64,000 bases of DNA from Alphaproteobacteria bacterium (GCA_030433215.1 JAUIMC010000007.1:62001-126000); one strand, 5' to 3'; counted from the stretch's first letter, positions 42,452 to 50,945 are shown. The notes: generated by a model from the sequence alone, not told the origin. Numbers and translations are program-made.

Positions 42452-43402
42452 ATGACGGTCCTCGATCATCAAACCCTGGAAGACGCCGCGAAGATCATTC
42501 GCGAAGGCGGGCTCGTCGCCATGCCAACCGAAACGGTTTACGGGCTTGCCGCCGACGCGACGAATGACAAGGCGGTCGCGAAGATTTTCGAAGCCAAGGG
42601 CCGGCCGCAATTCAATCCGCTGATCGTGCATGTCGCCTCGCCTGCGATGGCGAAGCGCTATGTCGAGATTTCCCCCCTCGCCGAAACGTTGATGGCGGCG
42701 TTCTGGCCCGGGCCGCTGACCCTCGTCCTGCCGCGCCGCAAGGACAGCGATCTTTCCCTGCTTGTTTCCGCCGGGCTCGACAGCGTCGGCGTCCGGGCGC
42801 CGAACCATGAGCTGGCGCAGGCCCTGATCGGCGCCGCCGACAGGCCGCTGGCGGCGCCGAGCGCCAACCGCTCGGGGACCATCAGCCCGACCCGCGCCGG
42901 CCATGTGAAGGACTCGCTTGGCGAGCGCGTCGACATGATCCTCGACGGCGGCCCCTGCCCGGTGGGCGTCGAATCGAGCATCGTCAAGATCGATGGAGAG
43001 ACGGCGACGCTTCTGCGTCCCGGCGGGATCGCACGCGAAGACATCGAACGCGTTCTTGGCCGCAGGCTCAAAAGCGCACAGGGAAAAATCGAAGCGCCAG
43101 GCATGATGACCAGCCACTACGCGCCGGATGCGGCCATGCGCCTTGATGCGCGAGACCAGAAAGACGGCGAAGCCTTTCTCGGTTTCGGCGCGGTCAGGGG
43201 CGGCGGTCCGGCGGCGCTCAATTTGAGCGAGACCGGCGACCTTGCCGAAGCCGCCGCCAACCTCTTCGCTTATCTGCGCGAGGCAGACCGAATGGCGAAG
43301 ACGCAAGGCTTTAAAACCATCGCCGTCGCGCGCGTGCCCATGGACGGTCTCGGCGAGGCGATCAACGACCGCCTGAAACGCGCCGCCGCGCCCCGCGACT
43401 GA
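42452..43402 (+). CDS. sua5: L-threonylcarbamoyladenylate synthase (Sua5/YwlC type)
   Basis: A 316-residue enzyme that makes threonylcarbamoyl-AMP from threonine, bicarbonate and ATP, the first step of tRNA t6A37 modification. YrdC domain motifs: GLVAMPTETVYGLAADATN, KGRPQFNPLIVHV, WPGPLTLVLPRR, APSANRSGTISPT. The C-terminal Sua5 domain (MTSHYAPDAAMRL ... GFGAV) distinguishes it from short TsaC. Start ATG 42452 begins at the conserved domain; upstream residues look non-native. Confidence 0.93.
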   Translation: MTVLDHQTLEDAAKIIREGGLVAMPTETVYGLAADATNDKAVAKIFEAKGRPQFNPLIVHVASPAMAKRYVEISPLAETLMAAFWPGPLTLVLPRRKDSDLSLLVSAGLDSVGVRAPNHELAQALIGAADRPLAAPSANRSGTISPTRAGHVKDSLGERVDMILDGGPCPVGVESSIVKIDGETATLLRPGGIAREDIERVLGRRLKSAQGKIEAPGMMTSHYAPDAAMRLDARDQKDGEAFLGFGAVRGGGPAALNLSETGDLAEAAANLFAYLREADRMAKTQGFKTIAVARVPMDGLGEAINDRLKRAAAPRD

Positions 43403-43539
43403 TACAGCGCGGCTTTGCCTGCGGGCGAAATCATCCGACCACGGAAATTTACGACTTATCAACCATAGGCGCACGCCGTGCGGCAGGTTTTTTGCATCGC
43501 GAAAGACGTAATCAACCCCGCCATTCAAAAGAGAACACA

Positions 43540-44469
43540 ATGACGCGCCTTCCCCGACAGTTTTCCCGCTTTCTCATCCCCGCCGCGCTTCTCGCCGCGT
43601 CCAGCATTGGGGCGCACGCACAAGCGGCGCCAGTTTCCGCCGCCGATCTGATGGGCGAGTACAATCTCATCGTCCTCGGCGACGCAAAAGTTCGCACCGA
43701 AACCGAAGGCGCCGTCTATGTCGGCGGCGATCTCAAAACGACCTCGCCCTATGGGGTCAATCCCGACCATGCGCCGAACGGCGCGCTCGGGGGAACGCTG
43801 GTCGTCGGCGGCGACATCAAGGGCCAGGTTCATCTCCAGTCCGGCGATGCGGTGATCGGCGGCGCGGTCAACGGCGCCGTCAACAATAATGGCGGCGGAA
43901 CCGTCACGACCGGCACGAACATCGACACCGCCGCCGTGTCGCAAGCGGCGCTGGCGCTCTCCGCGCAGCTTTCCGGCCTTTCCGACACCGGCGGGTCGAT
44001 CACCGGCGGCCAGAACGCCGTCTTCACCGCGGCGGCGGGCCCCGACGGTCTCGCCGTGTTCACCATCGACGGGTCTTTTTTCAACGGCGTTTCAAGCCTC
44101 AACTTCAACACGGGCGGCGCAACGACGGTCATCAACGTCACCGGCGACATCATCTCGCTGACCGGCGGCTTCAATTTCAACGGCGCCTATCCGCATATCC
44201 TGTTCAACTTCCATGAGGCGACTTCGCTGACCCTCAACAAGGCGTTCGGCGCCTCGATCCTCGCGCCGCTCGCCGATGCGCGGATCAATGGCGGCCGCGT
44301 TCAGGGATCGGTGGTCGTGGCGAGCCTGATGCAGACCGCGGAAATCGACGGGCCGCTCTTTGCGGGCGATTTTCCCGACGCGCCGGAAGTCCCGCTGCCG
44401 GCGGGCGCTGTGATCATGCTCACCGGCCTTGGCGGCCTCGCCGCCGCGAAACACCGCCGGCGCGCCTAA
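43540..44469 (+). CDS. Choice-of-anchor A family VPLPA-CTERM protein
   Basis: A 309-residue surface protein with a signal peptide (cleavage near AHAQAA), a choice-of-anchor A domain (LMGEYNLIVLGDAKVRTETEGAVYVGGDL, VVGGDIKGQVHLQSGDAVIGGAVNG, ASILAPLADARINGGRVQGSVV) and a C-terminal VPLPAGAVIMLTGLGG... HRRRA exosortase signal. The CAA domain is found in bacterial surface adhesins and biofilm proteins. ATG 43540 has AAAAGAGA upstream. It overlaps the convergent methyltransferase gene by four bases. It is the second VPLPA-CTERM protein in this window. Confidence 0.88.
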   Translation: MTRLPRQFSRFLIPAALLAASSIGAHAQAAPVSAADLMGEYNLIVLGDAKVRTETEGAVYVGGDLKTTSPYGVNPDHAPNGALGGTLVVGGDIKGQVHLQSGDAVIGGAVNGAVNNNGGGTVTTGTNIDTAAVSQAALALSAQLSGLSDTGGSITGGQNAVFTAAAGPDGLAVFTIDGSFFNGVSSLNFNTGGATTVINVTGDIISLTGGFNFNGAYPHILFNFHEATSLTLNKAFGASILAPLADARINGGRVQGSVVVASLMQTAEIDGPLFAGDFPDAPEVPLPAGAVIMLTGLGGLAAAKHRRRA

Positions 44470-45275
44470 CCGCGCGCCGCTTCGGCGGGCTTTTCGTATT
44501 TGTAAAGCACCCGGTCCGTCATCCGGCGCACCGACGGATCGAAGATGTTGGTCTGATACTCATCGTCGGCGTTGCGCAGGACATTGCTTTCGCCCGTCAT
44601 CACCAGGCCGGCCTCTTCTGCAAGCTGACGAATGATCGCCGGATCGATGCGGTGAACGACGCCGCCGGTCGACTTCGGCGACCCGGGCGCGGCGGCGTGA
44701 TCGAGCACGATGAAGGTTCCGCCGGGTTTCAGGATGCGCATGATCTCCGCGAACGCTTCGCTGTCGTCGCCGAGATCGGCGCCGCCCGGCGTGTAATAAA
44801 GATCGTGCGGACCGAGGATCCAGGTGACGATGTCCATGGAGGCGTCTTCCGCCTCGAGTTCGTCAAAGGGGCTTTTCGTGAGGCGCACATTGTCGAGACG
44901 CCCCTCGACGCGCGCCGCGACCGCATCTTTTACGAAAGGATCGAAGCTCGGCGGGTTCTGCATGATCACGAGGCCGTCCGGCCCGACCATGGCGGACAAG
45001 AGCTCGGTGTAATAACCGGCGCCGCCCTCCATCTCGAAGACATGATCGCCGGGCCCGACCTCCATGAAGGCGAGCACATTGGCCGGCTTTCTGAGCGCGT
45101 CATCGGCGCGGTCTTCGGCGGAGCGCGCGGGATTGGCGACGGCTTCGGACGCGCGGGCGGCGTTCGCATCGGCTTCGAGGGCGGCTTCGGCAGGCGCTGT
45201 TTCCCTGACGCAGGCGGCGAGCCCGGTCGCCAGCGCGCCAAGAGCCAAGGCGGCTTTCCAACCTGGCGTTCTCAT
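44466..45275 (-). CDS. Lipoprotein with class I methyltransferase fold
   Basis: A 269-residue protein with a lipoprotein signal peptide (KAALALGALATGLAAC), then an Ala/Glu-rich spacer and a Rossmann methyltransferase domain: PGDHVFEMEGGAGYYTELLSAMVGPDGLVIMQNPP (motif I region), LTKSPFDELEAEDASMDIVTWILGPHDLYY and IMRILKPGGTFIVLDHAAAPGS. It resembles COG4798 predicted methyltransferases. A methyltransferase in the envelope is puzzling because S-adenosylmethionine is cytoplasmic, so it may be a repurposed fold. ATG 45275 has GGAGAAAG upstream. Confidence 0.8.
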   Translation of the reverse strand: MRTPGWKAALALGALATGLAACVRETAPAEAALEADANAARASEAVANPARSAEDRADDALRKPANVLAFMEVGPGDHVFEMEGGAGYYTELLSAMVGPDGLVIMQNPPSFDPFVKDAVAARVEGRLDNVRLTKSPFDELEAEDASMDIVTWILGPHDLYYTPGGADLGDDSEAFAEIMRILKPGGTFIVLDHAAAPGSPKSTGGVVHRIDPAIIRQLAEEAGLVMTGESNVLRNADDEYQTNIFDPSVRRMTDRVLYKYEKPAEAARG

Positions 45276-45487
45276 GGCGTCTTTCTCCCCTGAGGCGTTT
45301 GACCGCCCCCGTCTCGGCGAAAGTGATACGCCTCTTCTCGGAGGAAGGCAAAAGCGCCGCACAGGGCAAGAGAGGCCCGGTTATCGGATTTCCGACTGAC
45401 CGTGATGCCGGCCCGTGGGCGCTCTTGATGGCCCGGCGGCGGCTCACTAGAGAGGAAGAGACATTCAGCAATTCCGGACCCGACGCC

Positions 45488-46906
45488 ATGACCGCCCACG
45501 CCCATTCGACGCCTTCCGAGGACAAGCTCGACGCCATCCGCGCCATTGTCGGCCCGAAGGGCGTTTTCGAAGGCGACGACGCCGCGCCTTTCCTCTCCGA
45601 ATGGCGCAGCCGCTGGCCCGGCAAGGCGGCGCTGATCGTCGCCCCCGCTTCCACCGAAGAGGTCGCGGCGGTCGTCCGCCATTGCAGCGAGAACGACATC
45701 GCCATCACGCCCCAGGGCGGCAATACCGGGCTTGTGGGCGGACAGATCCCGCAAGGCCACGAAATCCTCCTGTCTTTGAAACGCATGCGGAAGGTTCGCG
45801 CCATCGAACCCCTGAACAACACCATGACGGTGGACGCGGGCGTCACCCTCGCCGAAGCGCAGCAGGCGGCAGAGGAAGCCGGACGGCTGTTCCCGCTTTC
45901 CATCGGTTCCGAAGGAAGCTGCCAGATCGGCGGCGTCATTTCGACGAACGCCGGCGGCGTCAATGTGCTCCGCTACGGCAACACCCGCGATCTCGTTCTG
46001 GGCGTTGAAGCCGTGACGCCCTCGGGCGAGATCTGGCACGGGCTCAAACGCCTCAGGAAAGACAATACAGGCTACGACCTGAAACAGCTTTTCATCGGCG
46101 GCGAAGGCACCATCGGCATCGTCACAGGCGCGGTCCTGAAACTCTTCCCGCAGCCGGCGGAAAAGGTCACGGTTTGCGCGGGACTCGCCAGCGCGGAAGA
46201 CGCGGTCGCCCTGTTGTCTCACGCGCAGAACTCTACCGGCGGGCTGGTCTCGAGCTTTGAACTGATGGCGCGCATCTGCATCGACATCACGCTCAAAAAC
46301 ATTCCCCAGACCCGCGACCCGCTGGAGACGTCCTATCCCTGGTATGTGCTGACGGAGTTTTCTTCGGCGCAGGCCGGCCTGCGCGATGTTGTCGAGGACG
46401 TCCTAGGCGCGGCCATGGAAAAAGGCCTGATCAAGGATGCGGTGATCGCCGAAAACGAAACCCAGGCGCATGATTTCTGGCGCATCCGCCATTCGCTCTC
46501 CGAAGCGATCAATGGCGAGGGCCTCGGCGCGCGCCACGACGTGTCGGTTGCGACGAGCGACATTCCCGCCTTTCTCGAAAAGGCCGGCGCGGCGGTGAAA
46601 AAAATCTCGCCCGACGCGCGCATCGTCGCCTTCGGTCATATCGGCGACGGCAATGTGCATTACGACATTATCGGCCCGGAAGGCTCGGCCAAGGACGTGC
46701 TTGAGCCCGTGCGGCCCGACATCGAATCCGCCGTCTATGATGTGATCGGCGAATTCTCCGGCTCGATCTCCGCCGAGCACGGCGTCGGGCGCCACCGCCG
46801 CGATAGCCTCGCCAAGCGCAAGAGCGCCGTGGAGCTCGACATGATGCGCGCCGTCAAACAGGCGCTCGACCCGAAAGGCATCATGAACCCCGGCAAGATG
46901 CTTTGA
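45488..46906 (+). CDS. FAD-linked oxidase, D-2-hydroxyglutarate dehydrogenase-like
   Basis: A 472-residue flavoprotein with an N-terminal FAD_binding_4 domain (VAPASTEEVAAVVRHCSENDIAITPQGGNTGLVGGQ) and a C-terminal FAD-oxidase domain (FGHIGDGNVHYDIIGP, EHGVGRHRRDSLAKRKS, DPKGIMNPGKML). It oxidises a D-2-hydroxy acid, most likely D-2-hydroxyglutarate or D-lactate; the electron acceptor is unknown. The start is chosen at ATG 45488, where homologous sequence begins, although the ribosome site is weak and longer frames reach 45299. The last residues are duplicated downstream at 47392-47428. Confidence 0.88.
   Translation: MTAHAHSTPSEDKLDAIRAIVGPKGVFEGDDAAPFLSEWRSRWPGKAALIVAPASTEEVAAVVRHCSENDIAITPQGGNTGLVGGQIPQGHEILLSLKRMRKVRAIEPLNNTMTVDAGVTLAEAQQAAEEAGRLFPLSIGSEGSCQIGGVISTNAGGVNVLRYGNTRDLVLGVEAVTPSGEIWHGLKRLRKDNTGYDLKQLFIGGEGTIGIVTGAVLKLFPQPAEKVTVCAGLASAEDAVALLSHAQNSTGGLVSSFELMARICIDITLKNIPQTRDPLETSYPWYVLTEFSSAQAGLRDVVEDVLGAAMEKGLIKDAVIAENETQAHDFWRIRHSLSEAINGEGLGARHDVSVATSDIPAFLEKAGAAVKKISPDARIVAFGHIGDGNVHYDIIGPEGSAKDVLEPVRPDIESAVYDVIGEFSGSISAEHGVGRHRRDSLAKRKSAVELDMMRAVKQALDPKGIMNPGKML
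46877..46899 (+). repeat. Copy 1 of duplicated D-2-HGDH gene end
   Basis: These 23 bases, coding for GIMNPGK, recur at 47399-47421 with one mismatch. This copy lies within the intact gene. Confidence 0.7.
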
Positions 46907-46998
46907 TCAGCGAGTTTGCGCTTATTTAGTTTGAGATAGCAGTCTATCTCAAACCGCCGCTTTTATATCAGTAAGCTCGCAAGCTGCTAATTCGACGA

Positions 46999-47214
46999 TT
47001 ATGGTTTCCACCAATCCACAAAATATTTAGATATAGGATGATGAGCAACTCGTATCGTAAACCAAATCAGACTGGGTAGCGCAAAAAGGAGAATGATAAA
47101 GTCAGAAAAGACTCCATTTCCGATAGCGACTTTCGATCCAAACAGTATAACCACCACGAAAGATACAACCTGTCCGATCCCAAAGAAAATATAAGAAAGA
47201 ACGGGGTCTCTCAT
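46999..47214 (-). CDS. Small two-helix membrane protein in AT-rich patch
   Basis: A 71-residue protein with two hydrophobic segments (YIFFGIGQVVSFVVVILFG and FIILLFALPSLIWFTIRV). AAGGA sits 8 bases upstream of the ATG, so it is probably expressed. Codon use is clearly AT-richer than neighbours, suggesting recent acquisition. No family recognised. It lies between the duplicated ends of the D-2-HGDH gene (46877-46899 and 47399-47421). Confidence 0.6.
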   Translation of the reverse strand: MRDPVLSYIFFGIGQVVSFVVVILFGSKVAIGNGVFSDFIILLFALPSLIWFTIRVAHHPISKYFVDWWKP

Positions 47215-47391
47215 GCGCAGGTCCTTGCATTCGAAAATGCGGTTATTTCAGCAGCACGCAGTTATTGTTAAAAGTAAGGACCAAACCGGTGGAATCAAGA
47301 ATTATGCTGTCTCAAAAGTCAGCGCCGCCACGATGCGATAAAAAATAACGATCCACGCTTCCCCTTCTTACTTTCGCCAAGATGGCCCCGG

Positions 47392-47428
47392 CCCCAAGGG
47401 CATCATGAACCCCGACAAGATACCGTAG
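47392..47428 (+). repeat. Copy 2 of duplicated D-2-HGDH gene end (remnant)
   Basis: In frame this reads PKGIMNPDKIP followed by a stop TAG, against PKGIMNPGKML-stop in the intact gene. It has no coding sequence upstream that fits a gene. It is either the displaced original end of the gene or the end of a lost paralogue. The rest of 47215-47557 shows no gene. Confidence 0.65.
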
Positions 47429-47557
47429 GCGCCCCCGCCTCCCGCACTTGAGAACGCGTTTCATCTGCAAACCGGCGGCGCATTTGCCGCATGATCCCGC
47501 TTGCTGGCGCGCTCCGGCGCGCGTTGACGCTTGGGACAGCGCCGATTATTGAGTCAG

Positions 47558-47577
47558 ATGATCCTTACAAGGATCAT
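47558..47577. promoter_or_regulatory. 20-bp palindrome upstream of cytochrome b561
   Basis: ATGATCCTTACAAGGATCAT has perfect 9-bp arms around AC, ending 31 bases before the ATG of the cytochrome b561 gene. The position fits an operator. Confidence 0.55.
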
Positions 47578-47608
47578 TTGCGTTTGAGAATCAATATCAA
47601 GGCAGGTC

Positions 47609-48310
47609 ATGACTGAAACAACCTCTGTGCGCGTCTGGGATCTGCCGACGCGAGTCTTTCACTGGCTGCTCCTCATCCTGATCGTTGTCTGCTGGTTCAC
47701 CGGCGAGGAGAAAGGCGCCGCCACGCTGATCCACCGGCTCAGCGGCGAGGCGATTGTCGGGCTTCTTGTCTTCCGGTTTTTCTGGGGCTTTTGGGGCGGC
47801 GAATATGCGCGTTTTTCAAAATTCTTCGCGCCGCCGCAGGAGGTTTTCACCCATATCAAGGAATTGATGCGGCTGCGCGCCTCGCAGACGCTGGGTCACA
47901 ACCCGCTGGGCGCGCTCGCCAGTCTTATCCTCCTGCTAATCGTCGCGCTCACCGCCGTCAGCGGCCTTTTCAGCGCCGACGACGACAGGACCGGCCCCCT
48001 GTCGCTGCTCTTCAACGTCAACCTGAAGGAGCTGCACGAAGTTTCTTTCCGCGTCCTGCAAGCCATGGTCGCGGTGCATCTGCTCGGCGTCGCCGTCACC
48101 AGTTTCGCCAGCCGCGAGAATCTCGCCCGGGCCATGGTGACCGGTGCGAAAAAACGCCCGGCCGCCGACGCCGCGCCGGATGCGAAAACCGCCTCCCGCG
48201 GCGGGCTTGTCGCCGCAGCGGGCGCCGCGCTTCTCATCGCGGGCGGGCTGATGCTTATGCCGCATCCGCCGCAAGCCGAGGATCATGAAAGCGGGCATCG
48301 CGAAGAGTAG
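47609..48310 (+). CDS. Cytochrome b561 domain protein
   Basis: A 233-residue di-haem membrane cytochrome of the bacterial b561/Ni-Fe hydrogenase b-type fold. Residues: DLPTRVFHWLLLILIVVCWF, IHRLSGEAIVGLLVFRFFWGF, HNPLGALASLILLLIVALTAVSG and LHEVSFRVLQAMVAVHLLGVAV, with His residues suited as haem ligands. It passes electrons from quinol to a periplasmic partner that is not present nearby. A C-terminal extension adds one more helix (GLVAAAGAALLIAGGLML). AAGGCAGG precedes the ATG. An upstream palindrome may control it. Confidence 0.88.
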   Translation: MTETTSVRVWDLPTRVFHWLLLILIVVCWFTGEEKGAATLIHRLSGEAIVGLLVFRFFWGFWGGEYARFSKFFAPPQEVFTHIKELMRLRASQTLGHNPLGALASLILLLIVALTAVSGLFSADDDRTGPLSLLFNVNLKELHEVSFRVLQAMVAVHLLGVAVTSFASRENLARAMVTGAKKRPAADAAPDAKTASRGGLVAAAGAALLIAGGLMLMPHPPQAEDHESGHREE

Positions 48311-48369
48311 TGCGCCGCCCTCTTTCGCCTCATGTTGAATTTTGGGCATGAGCGTGTATTTGCGTGTCC

Positions 48370-49188
48370 ATGCTGATCCTTCTCTCCCCCGCCAAGAACA
48401 TGAATTTCGAGCCCGCCGAGGGCGCGCCGCGCGCGACCAAGCCGCTCTTTTTAAAAGACGCAGGCGAGCTTTCCGAAACCACGCGGAAATTGACGCGCGG
48501 CAAGATCAAATCGCTGATGGGGATTTCCGAAAAACTCGCGGACCTCAATTACGAGCGCTTTCAGGCTTTCGATGCCGACGGCAAGTCGGAGAGTTCGAAA
48601 CAGGCGGCGCTGGCCTTTAACGGCGACGTCTATCTCGGGCTCGAGGCGGAAACGCTGTCGAAGGAGGATCTGAAATTCGCGCAGGACCATCTGCGCATTC
48701 TTTCCGGGCTTTACGGGCTCCTGCGCCCGCTCGACGCGATCCAGCCCTATCGCCTGGAAATGGGCTCGAAACTGAAGAACCCGCGCGGGTCCAATCTCTA
48801 CGCGTTCTGGGGCGACATGATTTCGAAGGAAATCGACAAGGCCCTCAAAGGCCATGAAGACCCGACGGTGGTGAACCTCGCCTCCAATGAATATTTCGGC
48901 GCGGTCGACCGCAAAGCCCTGAAGGCGCCGGTCGTCACGCCGGTCTTCCGGGAGGTCAAGGACGGCCAGGCGAAGACGGTGATGTTCTACGCCAAGCGGG
49001 CCCGGGGGATGATGGCCCGCTGGGCGGCCCAGAACCGGCTCGCGCGCGCCGAGGACCTGAAGGCCTTCGATCTTGAGGGCTACACATTCCAGCCCGGCGA
49101 GAGCTCGGAAGATCAGTGGGTCTTTTCCCGGCCCCAACCGGCCCCCAAAAAGCCGGCCCCCAAGGCGCGCAAAAAGGCGACGGCCTAA
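48370..49188 (+). CDS. yaaA: Peroxide stress protein YaaA
   Basis: A 272-residue DUF328/YaaA protein. The hallmark N-terminus MLILLSPAKNM starts at ATG 48370; a GTG two codons earlier is less likely. Other blocks: FNGDVYLGLEAETLS, LSGLYGLLRPLDAIQPYRLEMG and VNLASNEYFGAV. In E. coli YaaA limits iron-driven DNA damage under peroxide. A Lys/Ala/Pro-rich tail (PKKPAPKARKKATA) is extra. It ends before a T-rich hairpin. Confidence 0.93.
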   Translation: MLILLSPAKNMNFEPAEGAPRATKPLFLKDAGELSETTRKLTRGKIKSLMGISEKLADLNYERFQAFDADGKSESSKQAALAFNGDVYLGLEAETLSKEDLKFAQDHLRILSGLYGLLRPLDAIQPYRLEMGSKLKNPRGSNLYAFWGDMISKEIDKALKGHEDPTVVNLASNEYFGAVDRKALKAPVVTPVFREVKDGQAKTVMFYAKRARGMMARWAAQNRLARAEDLKAFDLEGYTFQPGESSEDQWVFSRPQPAPKKPAPKARKKATA

Positions 49189-49277
49189 AAGCCCTCGGCC
49201 TCCAGAAAAGAGCCTCGCGGAACCTTTCCGGGGCCTCTCCTGTCATATGCGGACCGCCGCAAATGACCCCTCTTGGC

Positions 49278-49358
49278 TGTCACATATTAATGAAGCGCGC
49301 CCGGAAATGGCGGAATCACTGGGGTTTTGGCCCCTTTTATTATTACATTAATGTGACA
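49278..49358. repeat. Imperfect inverted repeat around the yaaA terminator
   Basis: TGTCACATATTAATG (49278-49292) and CATTAATGTGACA (49346-49358) are complementary apart from a 2-base insertion. Between them GGGG-TTTTGG-CCCC-TTTTATTATT (49321-49344) is a small intrinsic terminator for yaaA. The larger repeat may extend the stem or be a regulator site. Confidence 0.5.
49321..49345 (+). terminator. Intrinsic terminator of yaaA
   Basis: GGGG (49321-49324) pairs with CCCC (49331-49334), extended by flanking bases, and is followed by a T-rich tract. It lies 133 bases after the stop. Confidence 0.5.
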
Positions 49359-49383
49359 AAGGCGCAGTATTTGCGCTTTCCCC

Positions 49384-49412
49384 TTGACTAAACGCACCCG
49401 GTGCGCCACATT
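49384..49412 (+). promoter_or_regulatory. Candidate promoter of 49-residue peptide gene
   Basis: TTGACT (49384-49389) is a near-consensus -35. The spacer holds CGCACC-C-GGTGCG (49393-49405), a perfect inverted repeat, and CACATT at 49407-49412 is a weak -10. The palindrome would let a dimeric repressor block transcription. Confidence 0.45.
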
Positions 49413-49489
49413 CATGACAGTTTTATGACGGACCCTAAAACAAGCAGAGGCGATTTCGCCCAGAACACGCGGTCCTGAGGAGTATAGTT

Positions 49490-49639
49490 ATGGCGATACC
49501 ATCGAGCCCAGCAGATTTCGCCGCACCGGCCGTGAAACTCGGCCCGAAGACGGCGCTCGCCGCTTTTTACGTCCTGATCGGCATTGTCGCGATGGCCGTG
49601 GCCATCCCCGCAGCCTTCGCCACCTTCGGCGGCGCCTGA
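49490..49639 (+). CDS. 49-residue membrane peptide
   Basis: A short gene encoding MAIPSSPADFAAPAVKLG and then a single membrane helix (TALAAFYVLIGIVAMAVA) ending FGGA. CTGAGGAG is a strong ribosome site 8 bases upstream of the ATG. A good promoter lies upstream and a strong terminator downstream, so it is a compact transcription unit. Proteins this small often modulate membrane complexes; the function is not known. Confidence 0.72.
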   Translation: MAIPSSPADFAAPAVKLGPKTALAAFYVLIGIVAMAVAIPAAFATFGGA

Positions 49640-49683
49640 TCGGAGAAAAGGGCGCGCCCCTCCGCGCCTCATGAGATGAATGC

Positions 49684-49718
49684 AAAAAGGCCCGCCTCCC
49701 CTCCGGCGGGCCTTTTTT
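49684..49718. terminator. Bidirectional intrinsic terminator
   Basis: AAAGGCCCGCC (49686-49696) and GGCGGGCCTTT (49705-49715), with A and T tracts. It closes the 49-residue peptide gene and the convergent dipeptidase gene. Confidence 0.88.
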
Positions 49719-49742
49719 ATGCCCGGCGCCTCTAAGGCGAAC

Positions 49743-50894
49743 CTATTGCGCCGGAAGATTTTCCATGAAGAAGCGCACAGCGTTTTCGCCCATGACGGCG
49801 CGGATCGTCTTGTTGTCGACCCCGGCGTCGATCAGCGCATCGGTGATGGCCGCAAGCTCGGAGGCGTCGAGGGCCGTCGTCACGGCGCCGTCAAAGTCCG
49901 AGCCGAGGGCCACATGATCGGCGCCGAGAAGCCCGATCGCGTAGACAATCTGCGCCGCGATCCCGTCCGGGCTGGTGGCGCAGGCCGCCGCCTCCCAATA
50001 GCCGACGCCGACAAGCCCGCCATGATCGGCGATCGCCGTCATGAGGTCGTCGGGAATGTTGCGCGCCGTGTCGCAATGGCCTTTCAGCCCCGTATGCGAG
50101 ACGATCACCGGCTTGTCCGTGCGCGCCAGCACGTCGCGCACCACCGCCTCTGACGAATGGGCGACATCGATCACCATGCCGCGCGCGACCGCCGCGTCCA
50201 CCGCCTCTTTCCCGAATTCGGTAAGCCCGGCGCCGGAAACGCCATGCAGGGAGCCGCCCAGTTCATTATCGAAGAAATGCTGAAGCCCCATGACGCGCAG
50301 CCCCCTGTCATAGAGCTTGCCGATATTCTCAAGATCGCCTTCAAGCGGATGCGCGCCTTCAATGCCGTAGATCCCGGCGAGCTTGCCTTCGTCGAGGGCG
50401 CGCGCGAGATCGTCCGCATTCCGTACAAAGACGAACGCATCCGGCGCATCCTCTTCGAGCTTTTGCAGGCGTTCGGCCTGATATGCGGCGCGCTCATAGA
50501 TCGAAAACCAGGTGCGCGGCGGCCAGGCCTGCGCCGCCATCAACAACGGCAGTTCGTCGCTGTCGGCGGCGTTCTCGTCGAGATTCATGGCCTTGGGGAC
50601 TTTCGTGACCGCCGTGAAAACCTGCAACGCGACGCCGCCTTCGCGAAGGCGAGGCAGGTCTGTGTGGCCGCGGGGCTGGCGCTTTGCCGGGTCGCGCTTC
50701 CAAAGCAGCGTGTCGGCGTGAAGGTCGGCGACGGGAATGGTTTTATGGAGCGCGCGCGCTGCGGCGCTGACCTCGTAAGCGTCATGGGACAGGACGACAT
50801 TCGTCTTCGCGTCAAAACGCTGCGGCAGAACGCCGTAAAAGACATAAGCGCCGATGGCGATCAGCGCCGCCAGCACCAAGCCAACCCATTTCAT
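49743..50894 (-). CDS. Membrane dipeptidase family M19
   Basis: A 383-residue zinc dipeptidase of the renal dipeptidase family. An N-terminal signal or anchor (KWVGLVLAALIAIGAYVFYGVL) places it in the periplasm. The metal motifs are DLHADTLLWK, IYGIEGAHPLEGDLENI, VIVSHTGLKGHCDTARN and HVALGSDFDGA. It hydrolyses dipeptides, possibly during peptidoglycan or amino-acid recycling. It is followed by the DUF2064 gene 51 bases upstream, in the same direction. Confidence 0.92.
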   Translation of the reverse strand: MKWVGLVLAALIAIGAYVFYGVLPQRFDAKTNVVLSHDAYEVSAAARALHKTIPVADLHADTLLWKRDPAKRQPRGHTDLPRLREGGVALQVFTAVTKVPKAMNLDENAADSDELPLLMAAQAWPPRTWFSIYERAAYQAERLQKLEEDAPDAFVFVRNADDLARALDEGKLAGIYGIEGAHPLEGDLENIGKLYDRGLRVMGLQHFFDNELGGSLHGVSGAGLTEFGKEAVDAAVARGMVIDVAHSSEAVVRDVLARTDKPVIVSHTGLKGHCDTARNIPDDLMTAIADHGGLVGVGYWEAAACATSPDGIAAQIVYAIGLLGADHVALGSDFDGAVTTALDASELAAITDALIDAGVDNKTIRAVMGENAVRFFMENLPAQ

Positions 50895-50945
50895 GGCGTC
50901 TCTCCGCTTTTTTGAAAGGAAGAGTGGCGCGACGCGGGCAAACCG

